Positions 16,187-24,133 of a stretch of DNA of 64,000 bases are shown one piece after another. Below the pieces are notes generated by a model. That model was not told the origin of the DNA. It saw only the letters and a program-made list of their open reading frames with translations, and ran no database searches. Every line of letters begins with the position of its first letter. Positions within the stretch are counted from its first letter, which is position 1. Made by a program: the position numbers and the translations under genes. Origin of the DNA: Micromonospora echinospora (GTDB lineage: Bacteria; Actinomycetota; Actinomycetes; Mycobacteriales; Micromonosporaceae); contig NZ_JACHJC010000001.1 of assembly GCF_014203425.1 (NCBI RefSeq), positions 4,304,001 to 4,368,000 on the forward strand, written 5' to 3'.

Positions 16187-17770
16187 TCAGCCGCCGGGGC
16201 AGCGGTACCTGACGCGGGCGCCGGCCTGCATCGGCGCCGGTTCGATGATGTTGACGGTGGCCGTGCCGGCGGTCGTGCCCACTCCGGAGAACGTCCACTT
16301 GAGGGTGAGGGTCGCGGTGTGCTGCCCGCTGCCGACCCGCTCGGTGAGCACCGCGCCGGGCGGGGCGTCCGAGCGGAACCACTGGTAGCGGATCGTGCCG
16401 GCGCGCCCGTTGGTCCGTACCGTGGCCACCACGTCCACCGTCACGTCGCACGCGACGCCGGCCGGCCGGGTCGCCGCCACCGACACCTGCTCGACCTCCA
16501 TCGGGCGCAGCCGCTGCCACAGGTAGAGGCCGACCGTCAGCAGCAGCGCGGCGGCGAGCAGCGTGGACAGCACCGAGACGACACGCCGCCAGACCGGCCG
16601 CGGCCGGATCGGGGGCGCGGTCGGCCAGGGCGGCGCGGGCGGCGGCGTCACCGGCACGCCCGGCCCGAAGCGCAGTTCGCCGCCGGGCGCGGGCGCCGGG
16701 GCGCCGCTCACCGCCCGCGCGCCCACGGTCCGATCCGGGTACGCCCCGACGCCCGTCGCCGTCGGCGGCCCGCCGGCCTGGTGCCCATGCGGTACGCCGG
16801 TGGGCTGCCACGACACGGTCGGCTCCACGCCCGGGCCCCTGGTCGGCGGCGCCGGACGCGGACGCACTGTCGCCTGCCCGGTCGCGGTGCCCCGGGCCGG
16901 AGTCGGAGCCGTTGCCTGAGCCGGGGCCTGGGGCTGGGGCTGCGTCAGGGCTGGAGCCGGGGCCGAGGCCGGGGTCGGAGCCTGGGCTTGGCGGAGATGC
17001 ACTGTTGCCTCGCCGACCGCGCCCTCGGGAAGCGGACGCAGGCTCACTGTCGGCTCCTCGGCCGGGCCGCCCACGGCGGGGCGCAGGCTCACCGTCGGCT
17101 CACCGGCGGCGTCGTCCGGAACGTGGCGAAGCTGCGTCGTCGCCTCATCCGCCGGAGCCGGGCGCAGGCGCGCTGTCGCCTCCCCCGCGGTGCTGCCCGA
17201 CGCGGGAAGATGCGCCGTCGGTTCGCCTGCCGTGTCACCCGGAACCGGGCCCAGGCTCACCGTCGGCTCTCCCGCAGCATTGCCCGAGGCCGGGGTCTGG
17301 GCCGTCACCTCGCTCTGCGCGCCGGACCGGAGGTCCGCGGTCGCCTCTTCCGCGGAGCTGTCCGTGGCCGGACGCGGGACGCCGGTCGGCTCCCCCGCGG
17401 CCGGTGCCGATGCGGCCGGACCGGTGAGGTCTGCCGTGCCGTCGTCCTCGGCCGGGATCGGGCTCAGGTGGACGGTCGGTTCGGCAGCGGGCGGCTGTTC
17501 CGCCTCAGGCCGGACGAGCTGCACTGTGGGTTCCGCGTCGCCGGTGTCCGCCGTGGCCGCACGTGGAACGGTCGGCTCCGCACCGTCCACCGACAAGGCC
17601 ACGGTGGGTTCCGCGCTCACCGCGGACAGAGAAACGGTCGGCTCCGCCTCGGTGGTGGCGCGGGGCGCGACGAGGTGGACGGTCGGCTCGGCGGTGTCGG
17701 CGTCCCCGGGCGGGGTCACCGGCAGGGCGCGGGTCGGCAGCGCCTCGGTGGGCTCGTCGGGCCGGGTCAC
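16187..17770 (-). CDS. Membrane protein with 19 E-(P/A)-T-x-x-L repeats
   Basis: I do not recognise a named family. The 527-residue protein has a disordered N-terminal region (1-395) with about 19 copies of E-(P/A)-T-x-x-L or close variants, with Thr at 8, 30, 45, 56, 67, 82, 99, 129, 144, 156, 170, 185, 199, 211, 226, 241, 256, 301 and 318. Spacing is mostly 11-17 residues. A Pro-rich stretch leads to one membrane helix (about 397-418, preceded by RRPVWRR), placing the repeats in the cytoplasm, and then to a roughly 105-residue beta-type external domain with Cys441 and Cys524. The start is GTG 17770, 54 bp after the kinase gene on the same strand. The motif looks like a kinase site that would create an FHA-binding phospho-Thr with Leu at +3. 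Confidence 0.8.
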   Translation of the reverse strand: MTRPDEPTEALPTRALPVTPPGDADTAEPTVHLVAPRATTEAEPTVSLSAVSAEPTVALSVDGAEPTVPRAATADTGDAEPTVQLVRPEAEQPPAAEPTVHLSPIPAEDDGTADLTGPAASAPAAGEPTGVPRPATDSSAEEATADLRSGAQSEVTAQTPASGNAAGEPTVSLGPVPGDTAGEPTAHLPASGSTAGEATARLRPAPADEATTQLRHVPDDAAGEPTVSLRPAVGGPAEEPTVSLRPLPEGAVGEATVHLRQAQAPTPASAPAPALTQPQPQAPAQATAPTPARGTATGQATVRPRPAPPTRGPGVEPTVSWQPTGVPHGHQAGGPPTATGVGAYPDRTVGARAVSGAPAPAPGGELRFGPGVPVTPPPAPPWPTAPPIRPRPVWRRVVSVLSTLLAAALLLTVGLYLWQRLRPMEVEQVSVAATRPAGVACDVTVDVVATVRTNGRAGTIRYQWFRSDAPPGAVLTERVGSGQHTATLTLKWTFSGVGTTAGTATVNIIEPAPMQAGARVRYRCPGG

Positions 17771-17824
17771 GCCGGCCGTTCCCGGAACGGGCTGCGGTGC
17801 TGGGCAGCGGGCACTGTCGTACTC

Positions 17825-19462
17825 CTAGCCGGGGGTGCAGTCGTGGTAGAGCGTCACGTACACCGGTGACGCCGAGGTGGTGGTGTTGCCGGCGGCGTCG
17901 GCGGCGGTGACGCGGATCGGGATGCGGGCGCTGCGCCTGGGTGTGGACAGCGGGCCCAGCGTGCCGGTGAACACGCCGCGGCCGGCGGCGGTCATCCGGA
18001 TCGTTCCGGTGGCGCCGTCGAGGGTGTAGCCGAAGTCGACGGTCAGCGCGGCCGGGCCGCTGCGGTCGTCGGTGACGGTGGCGGTGACGGTGCTGCTCTT
18101 GGCGCCGTAGGGGCAGCCCTTCGGGTCCAGCTCGCCCGGGTCGGCGCGCACCCCGTCCACGACCGGCGCGGTCACGTCCGGCGGCGGGGTGGTGGTGCTG
18201 CTGCGCGACGCGCTGGGGGTGGGCGCGCCGGTGCGGGTCGGCGACCCGGTCCGGTCCGGGGTGGCCGACGGCGCGGCCGGTGACGCGGTGGACGGGGTGG
18301 GCGTCGGCGACGGGCTCGGCGTCTCGGCGGCGGTCGGGTCCGGTGTGGGCGCCGCCGCGGTGGCCGGGGCGGCGCTCGCCGGGCCGGTGGGGGCGGCGGC
18401 GTCGGTGCCGTCGTTGGCGGCGTAGCTGTAGCCGGCGCCGCCGGCCAGGACGGCGGCGGCCAGCGCGCCGGCGGCCAGCGCGGTACGGGTGCGGCCCTTG
18501 CGGAACAGTCCGCGCCGGCCGGAGCGCGCGCCGAGCGCCGTGTTCGCCACCGCGGTGTGGGCGACGGCGGTGGCGCCCTCGGCCCGCTCGGGGAACGGCC
18601 ACAGCGCGGCCAGCAGCGCTGCCCGGCGGCCCAGCTCACGCAGCCCGCGTTCCTCCCATTCCGGGCCGTAGCCGACGCCGGCCACCTGTTCCAGCAGGCC
18701 GAGGAACGCCTCGGCGGACTCGGGCCGCTCGTCGGGGCGCTTGGCCATGCCGTGGCGCAGCAGCTCGTGCACCGGCGGTGGCGCCGCCTCGGCGGGGATC
18801 GGCGCGGAGGCGTGCTGGTCGCGCAGGGAGAGCAGGTCCGGTCCCTGGTACGGGGGCCGCCCGGTGAGGCATTCGAAGAACGTGGCGGTGGCGGCGTAGA
18901 CGTCGCAGGCCGGGGTGGCGGGGGCGCCGGTCCACTGCTCGGGGGCCATGTAGCGGGGCGTGCCGGAGACCGTGGTGTCGGAGCCCTCGCCGATCGGCAT
19001 GGCGATGCCGAAGTCGGCGAGCTTGCTCAAGCCGGCGCCGGTGACGAGCACGTTCTCCGGCTTGTAGTCGCGGTGCACGACGCCGTGGCGGTGCGCGGCG
19101 GCCAGGCCGGCGAGTGAGCCCTTGAGGACGCAGAGCGCGGCCTCGGGCGTGGTCGGGCCGTGCGCGCGCAGCATCTGGCGCAGCGACACGCCGTCGACCA
19201 GTTCCATCACGATGGCCGCGCCGCGCGGGGACTCGACGTACTCGTAGAGGCGGCTGACGTGCGGGTCGTCGATCTCGCCGAGCAGCCGGGCCTCGGTGCG
19301 GAAGGCGGTCCGGAACGACGAGTCTTCGCCGAGGTCGCGGACCAGGTACTTGATCGCGACCGGGGTGCCGGTCCGGTCGTGGGTGGCGAGCACGACGCTG
19401 CCGGACGCGCCGGCGCCGAGCCGGCGGACCGGCGTGTAGCCGGACAGTTCCCAGCCGCTCAT
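17825..19462 (-). CDS. Transmembrane Ser/Thr protein kinase (PknB type)
   Basis: A 545-residue kinase. The catalytic domain (about 5-260) has the P-loop GAGASGSV, Lys38 in VAIKYL, alpha-C Glu57, catalytic loop HRDYKPEN with Asp132, DFG at 150-152, a Thr-rich activation loop SDTTVSGTPRYMAPEQW, and a CDVYA/RP-rich lobe, so it should be active. The juxtamembrane segment holds three 5-residue repeats (TAVAH, TAVAN, TALGA; Thr298, 303, 308). A helix at 327-347 spans the membrane, followed by a Pro/Thr linker and a roughly 120-residue external beta-sandwich domain with Cys near each end (KGCPYG, HDCTPG). There are no PASTA domains. The start is ATG 19462. It is first in an operon with the Thr-repeat and MscS-like proteins. 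Confidence 0.93.
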   Translation of the reverse strand: MSGWELSGYTPVRRLGAGASGSVVLATHDRTGTPVAIKYLVRDLGEDSSFRTAFRTEARLLGEIDDPHVSRLYEYVESPRGAAIVMELVDGVSLRQMLRAHGPTTPEAALCVLKGSLAGLAAAHRHGVVHRDYKPENVLVTGAGLSKLADFGIAMPIGEGSDTTVSGTPRYMAPEQWTGAPATPACDVYAATATFFECLTGRPPYQGPDLLSLRDQHASAPIPAEAAPPPVHELLRHGMAKRPDERPESAEAFLGLLEQVAGVGYGPEWEERGLRELGRRAALLAALWPFPERAEGATAVAHTAVANTALGARSGRRGLFRKGRTRTALAAGALAAAVLAGGAGYSYAANDGTDAAAPTGPASAAPATAAAPTPDPTAAETPSPSPTPTPSTASPAAPSATPDRTGSPTRTGAPTPSASRSSTTTPPPDVTAPVVDGVRADPGELDPKGCPYGAKSSTVTATVTDDRSGPAALTVDFGYTLDGATGTIRMTAAGRGVFTGTLGPLSTPRRSARIPIRVTAADAAGNTTTSASPVYVTLYHDCTPG

Positions 19463-19696
19463 GCGACCCACTCCACCGCGTTCCACGGGCGGGTGTCGGA
19501 TGCCGCCTCGCGGGTCATTCTCACCGGGCCGGGGTCGCCGGCCATCGGCGCAACGGCTGCTTCCGGTCGCCGGTCGGCGGCTCGTTGGTCGCGCGGCACG
19601 GCACGGCACGACAGGTGGTCGGTATCGGACACACCGCCACGATTACCAGACCCTGGCAACCCCTCCTCGTCGATCATGAAGGGAGCGGGCGGAGGG

Positions 19697-21487
19697 TCAG
19701 AAGCGGCGGGGTGGGGAGATGCCCTGGGGTGGGGGCTCGCGGAGCAGCCAGAGGGGGTTGCTGGCGCCGACGATCTCGCCCTCGCGGTCGCGTACCTGGG
19801 TACGCACGTACGCGCCGGCGCCGACGCGCACCGGCAGATCGTGCCAGCCCGGCCGCAACTGCCGCCACGGGACCTGCCCGACCCGGACCGCCGGAGTCGG
19901 ATCCGCGACACCGGCCCGGTCGACCTCGCCGGTGACCACCTCCAGTGTGGCCCCGGCGGGCAGGTCGGTGGCGCGCAGCCGCACCGTGACGGTGTCCTCG
20001 GCGAGCACGGCGAGGGCGCCCATGCCGCTGCGGCCACCGAGTTCCAGGTCCAGCGCGCCCCGGTAGCCGGCCAGGTCGGCGAACCACGCCTGCCCGGCGC
20101 GCAGCGCCGCGACCAGGTCGTCGCGGCCGGTCGAGGCCGCCCAGACGGAGGTGACGTTCCGGTCCCGGCCGGCCCGCCAGTCGGTGCCGTCGTGGTCGTC
20201 GGTGACCCCGACGGCGGTCAGCGGGATCGCGTTGCGGGCGGCGACGTCGTACGCCCAGAGGTAGTCCTCGACCGGCCGGCGCCCGATCTCGATCAGGTCG
20301 ACGCCGAGCGCGTTGCGGCTCACCAGCAGCCGGGCCAGTGATTCGCGGCGTTCGGTGTCCAGCGGATGGTTCCAGCACACCACCCCGCCGTGCGAGTGCA
20401 GGAACTCCACCATCTTCTCGGTGGCTTCGACGTCGTTGTCCCGGTACGGCGGGGACGGGAAGCTCGGCAGCGTGCCGTCGCCGCCGAACCAGTTGAGGTG
20501 CCGCACCATGGACACCTCGTACGCGCGGTGGTGGGTCACGCCCGGGTACGCCCCGTCGTAGCCGCGCAGCACCTCGGCGCGCATCTCCTCGCCCGCCTGC
20601 CCGGCGCGGCGGGCACGGTCGAAGACGAGCCGGTCCACCAGGTACGCGCCGCGCGCGCCGCCGGCCACAGTGACGCCGAGGCGCAGCCCGCGCAGCGAGT
20701 TGTCGCCCGCGACCAGGTCGGGCCAGAGCCGCCGCACGTCGGCGAGCAGCTCGAAGGTGTGCCGCCGCCAGGCGCCGGCCGGGGCGGGCCGCTCGACGGT
20801 GCCGAAACGGCCGTCGACGGAGTGCCGGACCGCGTCGACGGCGCCGAGGCGGTAACGCAGCACGAGCTGCCCGGCGGGGCGGCCGGGTCCGGCCGGGTGG
20901 TGCGACAGCGCGATCTCCACGGTGAGCGTGGCGTCCGGGCCGGCCGACTCGGGGCGTACGTCGAGGTGCAGCGTCGTGTCGGAGATGTTTGAGGTGTGCG
21001 TCCAGTTCCACGCCTTGCCCGCGTACCAGTGGGTGCCGGTCCCGGCGGCGACCAGGCGCAGCGCGCGGCCGGGGCCGTCGGGGGCGTCGGGCACGTCGAC
21101 GAAGTCGGCGGCCGAGCCGGTGAGCCGTCCCTCGGTGGCCGGTTGCCAGGTCCAGGCCAGGGCACCCTCGCGTTCCTCGGGGCCGTCGAAGTGGACGACC
21201 CGGCGGTGGTCGTGGGCGGCGACCCGGAAGTCGTGGTCGGTCCACCAGAGCACGTCGACGGCGTTGCGGCGGGCCTGGTCGAGGTGGGCGGCGTAGCTGG
21301 CCACGCCCTCGCTGAACGAGGCGTGCAGGTGCATCGCCATGCTGACCGGGCGGCGTCCGCGCGGCGCGGGCGGCGGCTGCCGGTCGTTCGTGGCGGCCAG
21401 CCCGACCGGCACGCCGATCCCGGCCACCGCGAGGCCGCCCGCCGCGACGAGCACGCTGCGCCGGTCCAGCCGTGCGCGACCTGCCAT
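19697..21487 (-). CDS. Tat-exported CehA/McbA-type PHP metallohydrolase
   Basis: A 596-residue exported protein. The N-terminus DRRSVLVAAGGLAVAGIGV is a twin-arginine signal. The PHP-type metal-binding motifs are split: MHLHASFSEG (His53, His55 region) and WWTDHDF at the N-side, then CWNHPLD, DLIEIGRRP and TAVGVTDDHDG at about residues 340-430. A beta-sandwich insertion of about 200 residues lies between them, and a C-terminal beta domain ends LWLLREPPPQGISPPRRF. This matches the CehA/McbA family, which includes carbaryl and phosphoester hydrolases; the substrate here is unknown. The start is ATG 21487. Confidence 0.83.
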   Translation of the reverse strand: MAGRARLDRRSVLVAAGGLAVAGIGVPVGLAATNDRQPPPAPRGRRPVSMAMHLHASFSEGVASYAAHLDQARRNAVDVLWWTDHDFRVAAHDHRRVVHFDGPEEREGALAWTWQPATEGRLTGSAADFVDVPDAPDGPGRALRLVAAGTGTHWYAGKAWNWTHTSNISDTTLHLDVRPESAGPDATLTVEIALSHHPAGPGRPAGQLVLRYRLGAVDAVRHSVDGRFGTVERPAPAGAWRRHTFELLADVRRLWPDLVAGDNSLRGLRLGVTVAGGARGAYLVDRLVFDRARRAGQAGEEMRAEVLRGYDGAYPGVTHHRAYEVSMVRHLNWFGGDGTLPSFPSPPYRDNDVEATEKMVEFLHSHGGVVCWNHPLDTERRESLARLLVSRNALGVDLIEIGRRPVEDYLWAYDVAARNAIPLTAVGVTDDHDGTDWRAGRDRNVTSVWAASTGRDDLVAALRAGQAWFADLAGYRGALDLELGGRSGMGALAVLAEDTVTVRLRATDLPAGATLEVVTGEVDRAGVADPTPAVRVGQVPWRQLRPGWHDLPVRVGAGAYVRTQVRDREGEIVGASNPLWLLREPPPQGISPPRRF

Positions 21488-21529
21488 GCCTCTCCCCCAT
21501 CCCGCCGGGGCCAGCGTACGGGCGGACGG

Positions 21530-21970
21530 TCAGCGCGGGGGCGCCGCCACCCGGGCGGCGAGCGGGCGTCCGGCCAGGCGCCGGATCGCCAGGTACGCCT
21601 CGCAGCCCAGGCAGAGCCCGAACGCGGCGTTGAGGAACGCCGCGGCCAGCGCCGCGCCGGTGGCGGCCAGGCCGAGCGCGGGCAGTCCGGCGAGCCAGCC
21701 GGCCGCGCCGAGGACGCTGAAGCCCAGCCCGACGAGCTGGGCGAAGCGCACCGGCGCGACCGGTTCCAGCTCCGCCGGCGGGTCCAGCCGGGGCGCCACC
21801 AGGGCGCGGAACAGCAGGCCGTACGGGCCGAGGCGCGGGTTGAGCGCGGTGAGCGCGAACACGACGGCCTGGGCGAGCAGGAGCAGCCCGGAGCCGGTGA
21901 CGAGGACGATCGCGAGGACGGCTGTGGTGAGGACGGCGGCGAAGCGCGGTCCCCGGGGGTCGAGCAGCAT
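21530..21970 (-). CDS. DUF4395 membrane protein
   Basis: A 146-residue membrane protein of the DUF4395 family. It starts LLDPRGPRFAAVLTTAVLAIVLVTGSGLLLLAQAVVFALTAL, followed by the conserved NPRLGPYGLLFRALVAPRLDPPAELEPVAPVRFAQLVGLGFSVLGA and a final helix with FLNAAFGLCLGCEAYLAIRR. The C-x-x-C in GLCLGCE is a family feature suggesting a redox role. It follows a thioredoxin-like gene and a small leader peptide on the same strand. The family commonly pairs with thioredoxins or sulfurtransferases, so a role in sulfur or thiol transfer is likely but not proven. Confidence 0.85.
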   Translation of the reverse strand: MLLDPRGPRFAAVLTTAVLAIVLVTGSGLLLLAQAVVFALTALNPRLGPYGLLFRALVAPRLDPPAELEPVAPVRFAQLVGLGFSVLGAAGWLAGLPALGLAATGAALAAAFLNAAFGLCLGCEAYLAIRRLAGRPLAARVAAPPR

Positions 21971-22000
21971 GGGGTGGTCCGTTCGTGCGGGGGCGGTCGG

Positions 22001-22087
22001 TCAGGCGGGACGGGCCGCCGCACAGAGGCTCGTGGCGAGCCGGCCGTGGTCCACCACCCGGCGGCGGGTCAGCCGTACGCCGGTCAT
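22001..22087 (-). CDS. 28-residue putative cysteine-responsive leader peptide
   Basis: This short frame starts at ATG 22087, overlapping the thioredoxin stop as ATGA, and ends 30 bp before the DUF4395 start. Its core LTRRRVVDHGRLATSLC matches the actinobacterial pattern RR-x-VD-x-x-R-x-x-S-x-x-C of putative leader peptides found ahead of sulfur-metabolism genes. Such peptides are thought to act by ribosome stalling when cysteine is scarce. Here it would control DUF4395 separately from thioredoxin. The single Cys near the end is the expected sensor codon. The match to the pattern is direct; the regulatory role is inferred. Confidence 0.65.
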   Translation of the reverse strand: MTGVRLTRRRVVDHGRLATSLCAAARPA

Positions 22088-22530
22088 CGGGCCGCCCCGG
22101 CGGTGAGCGCGGCGATCAGCTCGTCCCGGTCGGGCACCCCGGCGGCCCGGCGCACGATCCGGCCGGCGCCGTCCACCACGAGCACGGTCGGGGTGCGCCA
22201 CACGTCCAGCTCCCGGGCCGCGTCGAGGTGTTCGTCCACGCCGACCTCCCGCACCGCGACCCCGTCGAGGCGTGCGGCGACGTCGGCGAGGACCCGCCGG
22301 GCGGCCCGGCAGGGCGCGCAGACCGGGGCGGAGAACTGCACAAGCGTGCGCTCGCCGGGGCGTACCCCGAGGACGGTGAGGGTGGCCCGGTGCGGCGCGG
22401 CGGCGTCCGATGGGCGCTTCCGGACGGCGCGCAGCCGGCCGTCGTGGCGGCGGCGCCACCAGCCGAACGCGGTGGCGGCCGCGAGCACCGCGACGAGCAC
22501 GAGAATCCCGGCCGGGCTGGGCGACTGCAC
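22084..22530 (-). CDS. Membrane-anchored thioredoxin-family protein
   Basis: A 148-residue protein with one N-terminal helix (AGILVLVAVLAAATAFGWW) and a thioredoxin fold whose redox site is VQFSAPVCAPCRAARRVL (CAPC). The cis-Pro loop is WRTPTVLVVDGAGRIV. The WRRRRHDGR segment after the helix is basic, so the thioredoxin domain is on the cytoplasmic side. It probably acts as a thiol reductant or sulfur-relay partner of the DUF4395 protein. The start is uncertain: GTG 22530 puts the helix at the N-terminus, while ATG 22566 adds 12 residues. Neither has a strong ribosome-binding site. Confidence 0.85.
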   Translation of the reverse strand: MQSPSPAGILVLVAVLAAATAFGWWRRRHDGRLRAVRKRPSDAAAPHRATLTVLGVRPGERTLVQFSAPVCAPCRAARRVLADVAARLDGVAVREVGVDEHLDAARELDVWRTPTVLVVDGAGRIVRRAAGVPDRDELIAALTAGAAR

Positions 22531-22740
22531 GGGTCCAGGCTGCCATGGCCGATCACGACGCGACATGGTCCGTCCCGGTCAGCGGACGTGACATCGCCTA
22601 CTCCGGCGGTAGGAGCGGCCGACGAACGTCGCTTTTGTCCTCTGGCGCGCCGCGCCGGGGTGGCAATATTCTCCACCTCGCGCGCATCTGATGGAGTTCC
22701 TTTACATCCCCCGGCCCCGCCGGGGGATCGAGGAGGCGGA

Positions 22741-23874
22741 ATGCACTTCGACCACCCCGAGCTGGACCGCCGTACGCTGCTGCGGGCCGGCCTCGGCGCC
22801 GCCGCGGTCGCGGTCGTCGGGAGCGAGCTCGTCCGGCCGGCCGCCGCGCACGCCGCGCCGGGCGCGGACCTCGACTGGATCATCAGCTGCGACGAGTGGG
22901 CCGCCCGCCCGCCGGCCGACCCGCTGTCGGTCAGCGCGATCCCCACCAACAAGATCATCGTGCACCACATGGCGTTCCCGAACGTCACGGACTACTCCGA
23001 GGAGCACGCCAAGCAGCTCGCCCGCGACTGCCAGGACCTGCACATGGACGGCAACGGCTGGTCCGACACCGGGCAGCACTTCACGGTGAGCCGCGGCGGC
23101 CACGTCCTGGAGGGACGCCACGGCAGCCTGGACCGGCTGCGCGCCGGCGACCGGCAGATGATCGCCGCGCACTGCCCGGGCGAGAACGGGCGGGCCATCG
23201 GCATCGAGAACGAGGGCACCTACGTCACCGAGACGCCGCCGGAGGAGCTGCTCGACGGACTGGTCCGGCTCTGCACCACGATCTGCCGGCAGTACGGGCT
23301 GCACGCCCACGACATCTTCGGCCACTGGGACTTCCGGGCCACGCTCTGCCCGGGCGCGATGTTCTACCGGGAGTTCCCGGCGCTGCGCCGCGCGGTCTTC
23401 AAGCAGCTCGGCACCAAGCTCGGCGACGTGCCGGCCCGCCGCTGGCCGGACATCTGGCGTTTCGTCGGCGGCCCGGTGGTCCAGGTCGCCCAGCGCCTGC
23501 TCACGTTCCGCGGCTGCACCGTGCCGGTCACCGGCGTGTTCGACGCGGCCACCGTCGCGGCGGTGCAGGACTGGCAGGCGCGCAACGGCGTTCCGGTCGA
23601 CGTCGACGCCACGCTGACCGCGCCGACCTGGGAGACCCTCGCCCCGGAACTGGACCAGAAGTCCAGCGGGATCCCGGTGGCCGCCGCGCAGTTCATGCTC
23701 GCCTCCAAGGGCTACGCCGAGGTGACCGAGACCGGCGAGTACGACCACGCCACCCGCACGGCGGTGAAGGACCTCCAGCGCCTGCACGGACTACCGCCCA
23801 ACGGCAAGATCAGCACCACCACCTGGTGCGCGCTGGTGGGGGGTGTGGTGCGCCAGTCGTTCCACAAGCACTGA
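22741..23874 (+). CDS. Tat-exported N-acetylmuramoyl-L-alanine amidase
   Basis: A 377-residue secreted enzyme. The twin-arginine signal is DRRTLLRAGLGAAAVAVVG. An amidase_2/PGRP domain follows (about 45-215), with the Zn ligands in IIVHHMAFPN (His), AIGIENEGTY and FGHWDFRATLCPG (His and Cys). Two PG_binding_1 modules follow, at about 230-300 (VAQRLLTFRGCTVPVTGVFDAATVAAVQDWQ) and 305-370 (AAQFMLASKGYAEVTETGEYDHATRTAVKDLQRLHGLPPNG). It cleaves the amide between muramic acid and L-Ala in peptidoglycan. The start is ATG 22741, with GAGGAGGCGGA directly ahead. A strong hairpin follows the gene. Confidence 0.92.
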   Translation: MHFDHPELDRRTLLRAGLGAAAVAVVGSELVRPAAAHAAPGADLDWIISCDEWAARPPADPLSVSAIPTNKIIVHHMAFPNVTDYSEEHAKQLARDCQDLHMDGNGWSDTGQHFTVSRGGHVLEGRHGSLDRLRAGDRQMIAAHCPGENGRAIGIENEGTYVTETPPEELLDGLVRLCTTICRQYGLHAHDIFGHWDFRATLCPGAMFYREFPALRRAVFKQLGTKLGDVPARRWPDIWRFVGGPVVQVAQRLLTFRGCTVPVTGVFDAATVAAVQDWQARNGVPVDVDATLTAPTWETLAPELDQKSSGIPVAAAQFMLASKGYAEVTETGEYDHATRTAVKDLQRLHGLPPNGKISTTTWCALVGGVVRQSFHKH

Positions 23875-23893
23875 CGGCGCACCGGCGGGGAGA

Positions 23894-23927
23894 GCGGTGG
23901 GGGTGGCAACGACGCCACCCCCACCGC
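23894..23927 (+). terminator. Hairpin terminator after the amidase gene
   Basis: A perfect 14-bp stem (GCGGTGGGGGTGGC with its complement) with a 6-base loop begins 20 bp after the amidase stop. There is no U-tract. Confidence 0.75.
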
Positions 23928-24133
23928 GTCGTTACGGGGTGAAGTCGGCGAAACGTCGGCATTGGCGGCTGGTGAACGACGGCTATCCCGGACGGCGGTT
24001 CTGCGTCGATCATTGCCCGGAGATAGATATGAGTCATTCTCACCTCCGGGTGGAACGCCCGGGCGCGGAGGGCGAGACGCCGGCAGCCGGGCGTACCGAA
24101 CGGTCCGGCTCCGCGTCCCCGGAGGACCCCGCC

